From assembly GCA_902591775.1 (NCBI GenBank), contig CACJBW010000001.1, positions 51,631 to 115,630 of the forward strand: a stretch of 64,000 nucleotides of DNA, in the 5' to 3' direction. This stretch comes from an uncultured Pelagibacteraceae bacterium (GTDB taxonomy: Bacteria > Pseudomonadota > Alphaproteobacteria > Pelagibacterales > Pelagibacteraceae). Each line of letters starts with the position of its first letter. The first letter of the stretch is position 1. The notes beneath the pieces were generated by a model. The model saw nothing but the letters and a program-made list of their open reading frames with translations, was not told where the DNA came from and ran no database searches. The translations under genes and the position numbers were made by a program. Shown piece after piece: positions 38,289 to 46,172 of this stretch.

Positions 38289-39941
38289 TTAATATTTTGT
38301 GGCTAAAATTGGCCCAATTTTATCTATGATTTGACCTGTTACCCAGACAGTGGTCCAACCTGATGTATTCCTCCAATTCCCTTTGTAAGGATATCTTTCG
38401 TCTCTATAATGATAAACAAATTCTCTATTTGCTTTTGGTTCATCCAACATAACAGCTAATACAAATTTTGGATCTGAGGTTGGAAATACTGAGGCAAAAG
38501 TATTAACTTTTTTTTTTGAATAGCCACCCTTTGACGGTTGATCGGCAGTTCCAGTTTTTCCTCCAATTTCGTAGCCTTTTACGTTTGCAAATCCTGCCGT
38601 TCCTTCTTTTGTCGATACAATTTTTCTAAGAATAGGATTTATTGTATCAGATAAATTTTCATCAAGTATTCTTGTTCTTTTAAATTTTTCCCTCTCTAAT
38701 AATGTAGGTGTTATTTCATACCCTCCATTACTTATAATTGAATAACCTTTTGAAAGTTGCAATAAAGTTGTTGCAATTCCATGACCAAAAGCAACTGTTG
38801 CGAGTTTACATTTACCCCACCTTCCTAATTGAGTTGTGCCTACCTCTTGAATATCAAAATCTAAATTTGAAATAATTCCAATAGTTTGAAGAAACTTATT
38901 ATAATTCTCAATACCAACTTTTTCAGCTATTCTAACTGAACCAATATTACCAGATCTTATCAAAATCTCCTCAGCAGTTAAATCTGCTGGGATTTTATCA
39001 TCGTACTCAGATATAGAATTTCCTGCACATGTAATTCTTTTTTTAAGGTTCTTAAATTCTGTTTCGGGTTCAACAACCTTGTATTGCAACCCTGCGGCCA
39101 GAGTAAATGTTTTAAAAACCGATCCAAATTCATACACACCTTTTGTAGCTCTATTAATATATTTTATATCGGTTATTTTTTCTCTTTTATTAAGATCAAA
39201 GTCTGGAAGAGAAACCATTGATAAAATATTGCCAGTATTAATATCCATTAAGATTGCAGCACTCCCAATATTTTGAAATATATCTTTAGATTTTGATAAT
39301 TCTTCCTTAATTAAAAATTGAAGATCTTTATTAAGAGTTAATTTTAAAGGTTCTTTTGTGGTAGTTAGTTCGTAGTCAAAAGTTTTTTCTATACCTGATA
39401 TTCCATTATTATCATTATCAATTTGACCGATTACATGACTAAATAAATTACCATTTGGATAAACTCTTGCAATACTATCTTCTTGAATAAACGATTTATC
39501 TCCTAAAAGTAGAATTTGTTCAAGTTTTTTTGGACTTATCTTTTTTTTAATATAAAAAAATTTTTTTCCATACATTTCCTTATCAAAATTTTTATTGGGA
39601 AAAATTAATTTAAGAGAAATTAATAATTTCTCTTTGTTAATTACTAAATTAGGATTAATCCCCAAGTTAACTATCGGAACACTTTTAGCCAAAATATTTC
39701 CTTCATTGTCTAAAATACTAGATCTAAAATTTTCTTTTTTAAATGTTTGTTTAATTTCAGGAATTTCTTTTATACTCAACAATATTACTTTAAATGAAAA
39801 GGTAATTGCTAAGATAAAAAAAATGAAAAAAATAAATGCTATTCTCTCAAAAGATATTTTCAAATAAGACTTATTTTCTGTAAATAAAAAACTGTCATTA
39901 TACTTGTAAGAACTTTGAGAGTTATTATCCAATTCACTCAT
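38289..39941 (-). CDS. ftsI: Septal transpeptidase FtsI (PBP3)
   Basis: A 550-residue class B penicillin-binding protein. One N-terminal membrane helix (about 33-56) is followed by the pedestal domain and the transpeptidase: catalytic S274-V-F-K277, S330-G-N332 and K462-T-G. It cross-links the septal wall with FtsW. The start overlaps the ftsL stop by eight bases. The C terminus ends soon after the transpeptidase, without a PASTA tail, as usual for Gram-negative FtsI. Confidence 0.95.
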   Translation of the reverse strand: MSELDNNSQSSYKYNDSFLFTENKSYLKISFERIAFIFFIFFILAITFSFKVILLSIKEIPEIKQTFKKENFRSSILDNEGNILAKSVPIVNLGINPNLVINKEKLLISLKLIFPNKNFDKEMYGKKFFYIKKKISPKKLEQILLLGDKSFIQEDSIARVYPNGNLFSHVIGQIDNDNNGISGIEKTFDYELTTTKEPLKLTLNKDLQFLIKEELSKSKDIFQNIGSAAILMDINTGNILSMVSLPDFDLNKREKITDIKYINRATKGVYEFGSVFKTFTLAAGLQYKVVEPETEFKNLKKRITCAGNSISEYDDKIPADLTAEEILIRSGNIGSVRIAEKVGIENYNKFLQTIGIISNLDFDIQEVGTTQLGRWGKCKLATVAFGHGIATTLLQLSKGYSIISNGGYEITPTLLEREKFKRTRILDENLSDTINPILRKIVSTKEGTAGFANVKGYEIGGKTGTADQPSKGGYSKKKVNTFASVFPTSDPKFVLAVMLDEPKANREFVYHYRDERYPYKGNWRNTSGWTTVWVTGQIIDKIGPILATKY

Positions 39942-40239
39942 TAATTCTCACCATTTTGTCAATTTTTAACTTGTCATTTGAAAATTTAATTTCACTAAGA
40001 TTTTCTATTTTTTTTTGCTCAAATTTGTCCTCAAAATAATATTGTTGAAACTCCATTAATTTTTTTGGTGAAGTTAAAATATTATAATCAAGTAAAGTTA
40101 GTTCATAACGATCTTCTAATATTCTGATATTTTCTTTTAATTGAAAAATTTCTTTATCAAGTTTTTTAGTAGAGTTTTTAGTTAAAGTTGTCGCCAATAT
40201 TAAAAAAATTATAGGTGTAAAAAAAATTATCTTTTTCAT
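39934..40239 (-). CDS. ftsL: FtsL-like division protein
   Basis: A 101-residue protein with an N-terminal membrane helix (about residues 3-20) and a coiled-coil KNSTKKLDKEIFQLKENIRILEDRYE-type heptad region, then a short tail. FtsL recruits the FtsQ complex and activates FtsWI. Its sequence is poorly conserved in all bacteria, so the name rests on size, topology and the standard place between rsmH and ftsI. It starts three bases after rsmH. Confidence 0.75.
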   Translation of the reverse strand: MKKIIFFTPIIFLILATTLTKNSTKKLDKEIFQLKENIRILEDRYELTLLDYNILTSPKKLMEFQQYYFEDKFEQKKIENLSEIKFSNDKLKIDKMVRINE

Positions 40240-40242
40240 TAA

Positions 40243-41238
40243 TTACCTTAAATTCTCAACATCAGTAAGATTTTTAAATTTTTGTCTAAACTCATTAAAA
40301 TCACAGTTATCATTAGTTTTAATTCCATATCTTAATTTAGCTGACCTTGAAGGTGGGTTTTGTTTTATCTCGTTCGCACTGGGAAAAATAGGTTTTTTAT
40401 TTATTAATTTAAAACATTTTTCTGAAACTTCATTATCAGGCAAATACCTTGAAGAATTTCTTTGCTCTGAATAGTGTTTAAAAAAAAATTTAACAATTTT
40501 GTCCTCTATTGAGTGAAAAGTAACTACAGCTATTATACTACCTACAGGAATTAAATTAAATGAATTAACTAAGCCATTTATTAATTCACTAATTTCTTCA
40601 TTTACTAAAATCCTTAAAGCCTGAAAAACTTTAGTAGAATTATGTATTTTTGTTTTTTGATATTTTTTTACGTTATCAATTATTTTAACTAAATCCTCAG
40701 TTTTTATAATTTTATCTTTTCTTTTCTTTACTATTTCTCTTGCAATTTTTTTTGAATATTTCTCATCACCCAAAACTTTAAATACTTTTGCAAGATTATT
40801 TTCATCCATGTGAGATATTATGTCATTAGCTGAAAAATTATTTATTCCCATTTTCATATTAAGTTTTCCTTTATCATGAAATGATAAACCTTTTTGTGAA
40901 TTTTTAATTTGATTTAGTGAGTATCCTAGATCAAAAATTATACCTTTTATTTTGTGATTTTTTAATTTGATTTGATCTAGTTGAGAAAATTTAAGATTGT
41001 AAAATCTAAATCTTTTATTATATTTTTTTTGTAGTATTGACGTCCTTCTTAAAACATCTTTGTCCCGATCTAATGCAATAATATCATTTTTTTTATTTTC
41101 AAGAATTTTTTCTGAGTATCCACCTTGGCCAAAGGTACAATCAATAAATGTGCCACCATAAAGAGGGGAAATAATGCTAATTAATTCATTTAGCAGAACT
41201 GGAAAATGTTTGTTTTCCAGGTTTATGGTGGCATTCAT
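40243..41238 (-). CDS. rsmH: 16S rRNA m4C1402 methyltransferase
   Basis: A 331-residue SAM-dependent methyltransferase (MraW) that N4-methylates C1402 of 16S rRNA in the decoding centre. Motifs: HFPVLLNELI, FIDCTFGQGGYS (SAM loop), ALDRDKDVL, GIIFDLGYSLNQI, FQALRILVNEE, VVTFHSIEDKIVKFFF and NPPSRSAKLR near the C terminus. It follows ftsZ by 18 bases, whereas it normally follows mraZ. Confidence 0.96.
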   Translation of the reverse strand: MNATINLENKHFPVLLNELISIISPLYGGTFIDCTFGQGGYSEKILENKKNDIIALDRDKDVLRRTSILQKKYNKRFRFYNLKFSQLDQIKLKNHKIKGIIFDLGYSLNQIKNSQKGLSFHDKGKLNMKMGINNFSANDIISHMDENNLAKVFKVLGDEKYSKKIAREIVKKRKDKIIKTEDLVKIIDNVKKYQKTKIHNSTKVFQALRILVNEEISELINGLVNSFNLIPVGSIIAVVTFHSIEDKIVKFFFKHYSEQRNSSRYLPDNEVSEKCFKLINKKPIFPSANEIKQNPPSRSAKLRYGIKTNDNCDFNEFRQKFKNLTDVENLR

Positions 41239-41256
41239 TTATTTTTTTGAAGACCA

Positions 41257-42720
41257 TTAATTTTTTTGTCTTCTCAAAAATGCTGGAATTTCTAATTCAT
41301 CTTCTTCCTCTTTATTGTCAATTCCTTTATTTGTTAAAGAGTTATCTTCTTCAGTTTCGTTAATTGATCCATCTGAATTAAAGAGCTCAGGTGTCTCTTC
41401 ATCAAAATCAAAGTTCTCTAATCCGTTTGATGGAGTAGAGTTTATTTCGACTGTTTCATTCGAACGGTCAGAAAAATTAGATAATTCACTATCAACTGTG
41501 TTATTTTCTTCTTCAATATTCGTCGAACCTGATGATTCTTCTAAATTATTTATTTCAGTTGTTGCTTTGTTCTCAGTTTCGGTTTTTACTTCTTCCTCAA
41601 TTTTAAGAGCGTTTGCACCTTCAGTGATTATTGAGCTGTTTTGGTTAGAGAATGTAAATCCTTGAGAAGAAGCTGTGTTGGCAAAATCAGAATATCCAGG
41701 ATTTCTATTTTGTATTCTATGAACCATATTAATTACAGATTTAGGTTCTGGTTGTTGTCCATCTAGGGAAGTAGCTACAATTGAAACTCTCATTATACCA
41801 TCAAGATTTTCGTCGGTTATGGCACCAATGATTAATTCTGCATCTGGATCTACTTCTGCTCTAACTTTGTTAACAGCTTCGTCTACTTCAAAAAGCTTAA
41901 GGTCTTTTCCACCAGTAATATTTACTAATAAACCTTTGGCTCCCTTTAGTGTGTAGTCATCTATCAATGGATTATTTATAGCCATTTCTGCAGCCTTAAC
42001 TGCTCTACCTTCACCTTCAGCTTGACCAGTACCCATCATAGCTTTACCCATTGAACTCATAACCGTTTCAACATCAGCAAAATCTAAATTAATTAAACCA
42101 GGTCTCACCATAAGATCTGTAATACTTTGAACTCCATGCTTTAATACATCATTAGACAATAAAAAAGATTCCTCAAATGTGGTTTGTTCACTTGCAATTT
42201 TAAATAAATTTTGATTAGGGACTACAATTATAGTATCCACATGTTTTCTTAACTCTTCTAATCCTTGGTTTGCTTTTCTCATTCGCGAAGGACCTTCGTA
42301 TAAAAAAGGTAAAGTAACAACACCAATTGTAAGTATATTTAATTCTTTAGCAGCACGAGCAATAACATGTGCAGCACCTGTTCCAGTACCTCCACCCATT
42401 CCTGCAGTTATGAAGACCATATTAGATCCTTGAAGTACATTTATAATTTCATTTAGCGACTCATCAGCAGCAGCTTCTCCAATATCTAGTTTTGCACCTG
42501 CACCTAAACCTTTTGTTAAGTTTAAACCCATTTGAATTTTCGTTTGAGCATGGCTCAATCTTAGATCTTGTGCATCAGTGTTAACTGCTATAAACTCTAC
42601 ACCTTGTAAACCTGCTTCTATCATTCCATTAATGGCGTTCCCTCCAGCTCCTCCAATTCCTAAAACTAGTATTCTAGGTTTCAGCTCTTTTATGTCTGGT
42701 GTTTTAAAATTAATTGTCAT
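41257..42720 (-). CDS. ftsZ: Tubulin-like division GTPase FtsZ
   Basis: A 487-residue FtsZ that forms the division ring. The GTPase core has [14 protein letters not shown] (19-33), the tubulin signature GGGTGTG (109-115), NQNLFKIA and the T7 synergy loop [11 protein letters not shown]. From about residue 325 on, a long acidic, Asn/Glu-rich linker ends in the conserved FtsA-binding peptide IPAFLRRQ. Here it lies second in the operon, ten bases after mraZ, instead of between ftsA and lpxC. This places it nearest the promoter and may raise its expression. Confidence 0.97.
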   Translation of the reverse strand: MTINFKTPDIKELKPRILVLGIGGAGGNAINGMIEAGLQGVEFIAVNTDAQDLRLSHAQTKIQMGLNLTKGLGAGAKLDIGEAAADESLNEIINVLQGSNMVFITAGMGGGTGTGAAHVIARAAKELNILTIGVVTLPFLYEGPSRMRKANQGLEELRKHVDTIIVVPNQNLFKIASEQTTFEESFLLSNDVLKHGVQSITDLMVRPGLINLDFADVETVMSSMGKAMMGTGQAEGEGRAVKAAEMAINNPLIDDYTLKGAKGLLVNITGGKDLKLFEVDEAVNKVRAEVDPDAELIIGAITDENLDGIMRVSIVATSLDGQQPEPKSVINMVHRIQNRNPGYSDFANTASSQGFTFSNQNSSIITEGANALKIEEEVKTETENKATTEINNLEESSGSTNIEEENNTVDSELSNFSDRSNETVEINSTPSNGLENFDFDEETPELFNSDGSINETEEDNSLTNKGIDNKEEEDELEIPAFLRRQKN

Positions 42721-42730
42721 TTATCCCCCT

Positions 42731-43186
42731 TTAGTTATTAAGTTTTTGCTCCCATTTAAGGTTAGCTCTATTAATGTTAGATTTTTTTCTAGCAGTGACC
42801 CTAAATTTTTCAAAATTTGTTGGCTCCCATATCTGAAAGGTTCTTCCTTGACCAACAAACAACATGCTTTTTTTTATTCTTGCATGTCTTAATAATTTTT
42901 CTGTAATAAGAATTCTTCCTTCACTATCAAATTGTAAATTAATACTTTCAGATAGTATTGAAGTTGCGAAATAATCCTTCTTTTCCTCAAATGGATTTAA
43001 AGAATCTATTGAATTTGAAATTTTTTCCATTCTGTCTTGAGGCCAAGACTCAATTGATTGATTGTTAAATGATGGAAAACAAACAATTCCGTTATATCCC
43101 ATGTTTGAAAGATAGCTTCTGAAACTAGCAGGCACTGACACCCTTCCTTTTTTGTCTAATTTGTTTTCGTAAGTAGATAAAAACAT
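42731..43186 (-). CDS. mraZ: Transcriptional regulator MraZ
   Basis: A 151-residue protein with two AbrB-like swapped-hairpin repeats: KLDKKGRVSVPASFRSYL and then FDSEGRILITEKLLRHA, each with a DxxGR DNA-contact motif. MraZ forms a ring that represses its own dcw operon at TGGGN repeats. Exactly spaced boxes of this kind are present just upstream (43206-43230). It heads the longest operon in the window. Confidence 0.96.
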   Translation of the reverse strand: MFLSTYENKLDKKGRVSVPASFRSYLSNMGYNGIVCFPSFNNQSIESWPQDRMEKISNSIDSLNPFEEKKDYFATSILSESINLQFDSEGRILITEKLLRHARIKKSMLFVGQGRTFQIWEPTNFEKFRVTARKKSNINRANLKWEQKLNN

Positions 43187-43205
43187 AATCCATAAATTCC
43201 GTATT

Positions 43206-43248
43206 TGGGATTTTATGGGATATTATGGGTTTTAAATATAATCGTCAA
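43206..43248 (-). promoter_or_regulatory. dcw operon promoter with three MraZ boxes
   Basis: Minus-strand promoter: TTGACG (43248-43243), 17-base spacer, TAATAT (43225-43220). On the plus strand three boxes TGGGA (43206-43210), TGGGA (43216-43220) and TGGGT (43226-43230) repeat every ten bases with five-base spacers, the known MraZ operator pattern. They cover the -10 element and transcription start, which predicts direct autorepression. Start codon of mraZ is at 43186. Confidence 0.85.
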
Positions 43249-43357
43249 TACCTAAAATCATAGATATATATTCTTGATTTGTTCTAAATTTCCAAATGTA
43301 ATTATAAAAAATAGTGATTTAAATTTTTAAGGGATTAGATTTTAAAATTATTTATTT

Positions 43358-43713
43358 GCCAGATAAAATGTAAGCCGGGTTCTGTCATTTAAACTTATCA
43401 TTTCTCTAGGCCTTAAATCACTTTAAGGCTCAAGCAACTAACCCAGATGACTAGCCAAAGACTACTTTTCGTTATTTCTAACTGTGTCATCTCTACTCAG
43501 TCTTGCTCCCAGTGGGGTTTTCCATGCGCTAGCTGTTACCAACTTAGCCGGTGTGCTCTTACCACACCTTTTCACCCTTGCCTTGATAAGGCGGTTTATT
43601 TTCTGTGGCACTATCCCTAAGGTCTCCCTCGCCAGCAATTAACTGGCACTGTGTCTTTGTAGAGCCCGGACTTTCCTCTTTAATTAACTAAAGCGATAAG
43701 TCATTTATCTGGC
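43358..43713 (-). ncRNA. rnpB: RNase P RNA, bacterial class A
   Basis: The catalytic RNA that trims tRNA 5' leaders. The 356-base transcript begins GCCAGATAAATGAC and ends ACATTTTATCTGGC, which pair as the closing stem. The near-universal core is present: GAGGAAAGTCCGGGC (43678-43664) early and ACAGAACCCGGCTTA (43385-43371) late, the two strands of P4 and its flanks. It lies between mraZ and an amidase gene. Ends are set by the closing helix, so they are good to a few bases. Confidence 0.95.
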
Positions 43714-43719
43714 AAACGA

Positions 43720-43747
43720 ACAATATAAATTTTTTTAAAAAATTCAA
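43720..43747 (-). promoter_or_regulatory. Candidate rnpB promoter
   Basis: TTGAAT (43747-43742), a 16-base spacer of T and A tracts and TATTGT (43725-43720). The predicted start, about seven bases on, coincides with the 5' end of the RNase P RNA at 43713. Confidence 0.6.
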
Positions 43748-43753
43748 CGTTAA

Positions 43754-44500
43754 TTATTTAAGATTTATAAGGGATTTTGCAATCATATAACATTCTAGAT
43801 CTAATTTTCCATCAACTAACTCAGGTCTAAATCTCATTTGAAAAACTTTAATTATTTTTTTTAATTCAATCTTATTTGAATATTTTACGCTATATCCAAT
43901 TTTTTTTAATAAAACATTAAATTCACCAATATTTAAATCCAAAATTTTTCCTCTAAATGTCATAAGTTTTTTTGAATTAATTTTATGCCAAATTCCAATC
44001 TTATGTTTATGTAATAATTTCCAAGGAAATTTTTCTCCAGGATCTATTTTTCTTAATGGAGCTATATCAGAATGACCTAGAATATTTTTTTTATCAATTT
44101 TGTATTTTTTTATTAGAAACTTTGATATTCTAATTATACATTTAATTTGTTTGTTATTAAATTTTCTATAAACATGTTGATGACCAGGATTTGAGATTTC
44201 AATTCCTATTGAGCTTTTATTTAGTAAATCATTTTTCCCCCATTTTGATTTACCTGCATGCCAAGCAATATATAAATCAGGTACTATTTGTAAAAGTTTT
44301 CCACCAGCTGTTATGTAATAATGACAACTTACATTAGAATTAGAATTAGTAAGTTTTGCAATCGCTGATCTATCATTTTTCATTCCTGTGTAATGAAAAA
44401 TTAAATATTTTATTTTATTTTTTTCTCTTTTTTTAATATCGAAGTTAGGGGATAAATTAAAAGTCATTTTTTCAACATTTTTCTGCATTAATTCAAACAT
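43754..44500 (-). CDS. N-acetylmuramoyl-L-alanine amidase (AmpD/AmiD type)
   Basis: A 248-residue zinc amidase that cuts muropeptides between MurNAc and L-Ala. Zinc ligands are the His in LIFHYTGM, the His in ILGHSDIAP and the Asp in RKIDPGEKFPW. ISCHYY-like VSCHYYITAGG and IGIEISNPGH are typical. The last 70 residues resemble a peptidoglycan-binding domain (FQMRFRPELVDGKLD). No signal peptide is visible, which favours a cytoplasmic recycling role. An ATG at 44467 (MTFNLSPNFD) is an equally good start. Confidence 0.88.
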   Translation of the reverse strand: MFELMQKNVEKMTFNLSPNFDIKKREKNKIKYLIFHYTGMKNDRSAIAKLTNSNSNVSCHYYITAGGKLLQIVPDLYIAWHAGKSKWGKNDLLNKSSIGIEISNPGHQHVYRKFNNKQIKCIIRISKFLIKKYKIDKKNILGHSDIAPLRKIDPGEKFPWKLLHKHKIGIWHKINSKKLMTFRGKILDLNIGEFNVLLKKIGYSVKYSNKIELKKIIKVFQMRFRPELVDGKLDLECYMIAKSLINLK

Positions 44501-44543
44501 TTAAATCTTTAAATAAATAAAAGATATAATATAAATTACTTTA

Positions 44544-45338
44544 ATGAAAAAGTTTATAACTGTTTTATTAATTTCAATATTTTCTCAAGTTCTAGCATTT
44601 GCTGGATCAGATGGAACTTTAGAAATTGGAAAAAAAACTAATGAACAAAATGATACGGTTAAAGATTGTTTTGAGCCTGTAAACAGAGGGATCTTTGCTT
44701 TTAATCAAGGATTAGATAAAATTTTTTTTAAACCTGTTGCAAAAGGTTATAGATATTTACCAAAACCCATAAGATCTGGAACAAGCAATGCAGTAAGTAA
44801 CTTGTCTAACGTTGTCACTATCCCAAATAATATTTTACAGGGTCAATTTAAAGAAGCTGCGGTTAATACTTTAAGATTTTCGATTAATTCAACTTTAGGA
44901 ATAGCTGGAATTTTTGATGTTGCCTCTTACTATGGATTAAACAAGTTAGATAAAGAGGATTATGGACAAACTCTTGGAACTTGGGGTGTAAATGAGGGGT
45001 GTTATTTTATTCTACCAGTTCTTGGACCTACAACAATTAGAGATACTATAGGATCAATTGTTAATTTTTCAGGTGGAGATGCATGGTACAATGTAACAGT
45101 TGCAAATAATACAAAATACTTTGAAAATTCAGATTATTATTATTCAAGATTAACATCTGGAGTAGATTTTAGGGCAAAAAATTTAGAGGCATTTGAAAGT
45201 CTAGAGAAAAATTCGTTAGATCTTTACGCATCAGTCAGAAGTCTTTATTTACAAGATAGAAAAAGAAAAATTCTAAATCTTAACGAAACTACTGAAACAA
45301 TGAATGATGATGATTGGGAAGAAATAGATACCCAATAA
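44544..45338 (+). CDS. mlaA: MlaA/VacJ outer-membrane lipid-asymmetry protein
   Basis: A 264-residue MlaA homologue; MlaA removes stray phospholipids from the outer leaflet. The family core is clear: CFEPVNRGIFAFNQGLDK, PVAKGYRYLPKPIRSG, LRFSINSTLGIAGIFDVA, DYGQTLGTWGV and YFILPVLGPTTIRD. The signal peptide (MKKFITVLLISIFSQVLAFA) ends without a lipobox cysteine, so it is probably not a lipoprotein, unlike E. coli MlaA. A TATAAT box at 44525-44530 lies just upstream. mlaC follows after six bases. Confidence 0.9.
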   Translation: MKKFITVLLISIFSQVLAFAGSDGTLEIGKKTNEQNDTVKDCFEPVNRGIFAFNQGLDKIFFKPVAKGYRYLPKPIRSGTSNAVSNLSNVVTIPNNILQGQFKEAAVNTLRFSINSTLGIAGIFDVASYYGLNKLDKEDYGQTLGTWGVNEGCYFILPVLGPTTIRDTIGSIVNFSGGDAWYNVTVANNTKYFENSDYYYSRLTSGVDFRAKNLEAFESLEKNSLDLYASVRSLYLQDRKRKILNLNETTETMNDDDWEEIDTQ

Positions 45339-45344
45339 TTATCG

Positions 45345-45935
45345 ATGATAAAAATTAAATTAATCTCTTTTTTATTTTTAATTTCTTTATTAATTAATCC
45401 TTTAGAAGCTAAAGAGCCTAGTGCATTAATAACTGAAATCGTCAATGAAGCATCTATAATTCTTTCAAGCTCCGATCCAGTCGAATCTAAAATAATTAAA
45501 TTAAATAATATTGCAGAGAGAAATGTAGATATTGATGGTATTGGAATGTATACTTTAGGTAAGTACAGAAAAAGTCTAAATGAAGATCAAAAATTAAAAT
45601 ATAAAAAATTATTTAAAAGCTATTTTTTAAAAAGTTTTTCTAGTCGATTAGTAGACTACTCTGATCCTAAAATTAGTATTATATCTAAAAAAAAATTAAA
45701 TGATAAATATACAATTGTTAATACTCTTTTAGAGGCTACGAGCAAAAATCCTGAGATTAAAATAGATTGGAGAATCTATACAAAGAATCCTGATAGACCT
45801 TTAATTAGAGATCTTATTGTTGAAGGTTTAAGTTTAGCAAGAACCCAAAAAGAAGAGTTTAAATCCATACTTCAAAATAATGACGATGACATAAAATATC
45901 TTTTCAAATCTTTAGAGGAGTTTATAATCAAATAA
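45345..45935 (+). CDS. mlaC: MlaC-type periplasmic phospholipid carrier
   Basis: A 196-residue secreted protein (signal peptide ending about NPLEAK) of the Ttg2D/MlaC family, which shuttles phospholipids between MlaA and the inner-membrane MlaFEDB transporter. Family features are the helix RNVDIDGIGMYTLGKYRKSL, FKSYFLKSFSSRLVDYSD and the DLIVEGLSLARTQKEEF segment. Only mlaA and mlaC are here; the transporter genes must be elsewhere. Its stop lies one base from the 3' end of a convergent tRNA. Confidence 0.85.
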   Translation: MIKIKLISFLFLISLLINPLEAKEPSALITEIVNEASIILSSSDPVESKIIKLNNIAERNVDIDGIGMYTLGKYRKSLNEDQKLKYKKLFKSYFLKSFSSRLVDYSDPKISIISKKKLNDKYTIVNTLLEATSKNPEIKIDWRIYTKNPDRPLIRDLIVEGLSLARTQKEEFKSILQNNDDDIKYLFKSLEEFIIK

Positions 45936-45936
45936 A

Positions 45937-46013
45937 TGGTGGGCCCGCCAGGACTCGAACCTGGGACCAATACATTATGAGTGTACTGCTCTAACCAACT
46001 GAGCTACAGGCCC
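45937..46013 (-). tRNA. tRNA with CAT anticodon (Ile2 or elongator Met)
   Basis: Full cloverleaf: acceptor GGGCCTG with CGGGCCC, D arm GCTCAGTTGGTTAGAGC, anticodon loop CTCATAA, T loop TTCGAGT and encoded CCA. Anticodon at 45979-45977. The variable region and stem resemble tRNA-Ile2, whose C34 is turned into lysidine by TilS, but elongator tRNA-Met cannot be excluded from sequence by eye. It is not an initiator, as the acceptor starts with a G-C pair. Confidence 0.93.
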
Positions 46014-46076
46014 AAAAAAAACAATAATTAGTTATATCATTTTTCATCACTTATCAATTATAGATAATAATCTTTA

Positions 46077-46151
46077 TGGTGGGCCGTGTTGGTTACGCTC
46101 CAACTACCCCTGCAATGTCAATGCAGTACTCTACTATTGAGCTAACGGCCC
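46077..46151 (-). tRNA. tRNA-Val(GAC) with non-canonical D and T loops
   Basis: All four stems pair: acceptor GGGCCGT with ACGGCCC, D stem GCTC/GAGT, anticodon stem CTGCA/TGCAG around TTGACAT (anticodon GAC, 46119-46117) and T stem GTTGG/CCAAC. CCA is encoded. The D loop AATAGTA lacks the G18-G19 pair, and the T loop is AGCGTAA rather than TTCRANY. Those positions normally dock the D and T loops together. It lies 21 bases after rpoD on the same strand. Confidence 0.82.
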
Positions 46152-46172
46152 CTTTTTAGCTCTTTCTCTGTT

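Noticed and set aside
41315..41665. Antisense frame opposite the FtsZ linker, rich in Ser and Val
   Set aside because: It is a mirror of the repetitive Asn/Glu linker of FtsZ and has no signals of its own.
43187..43357. A possible small RNA between mraZ and rnpB
   Set aside because: The stretch is explained by the mraZ promoter and operator; the rest is A+T rich with no stable hairpin seen.
46014..46076. Hairpin-like TTATC/GATAA between the two tRNAs as a terminator
   Set aside because: The stem is only five A+T-rich pairs without a following T run, so it is too weak; the tRNAs are probably cotranscribed.
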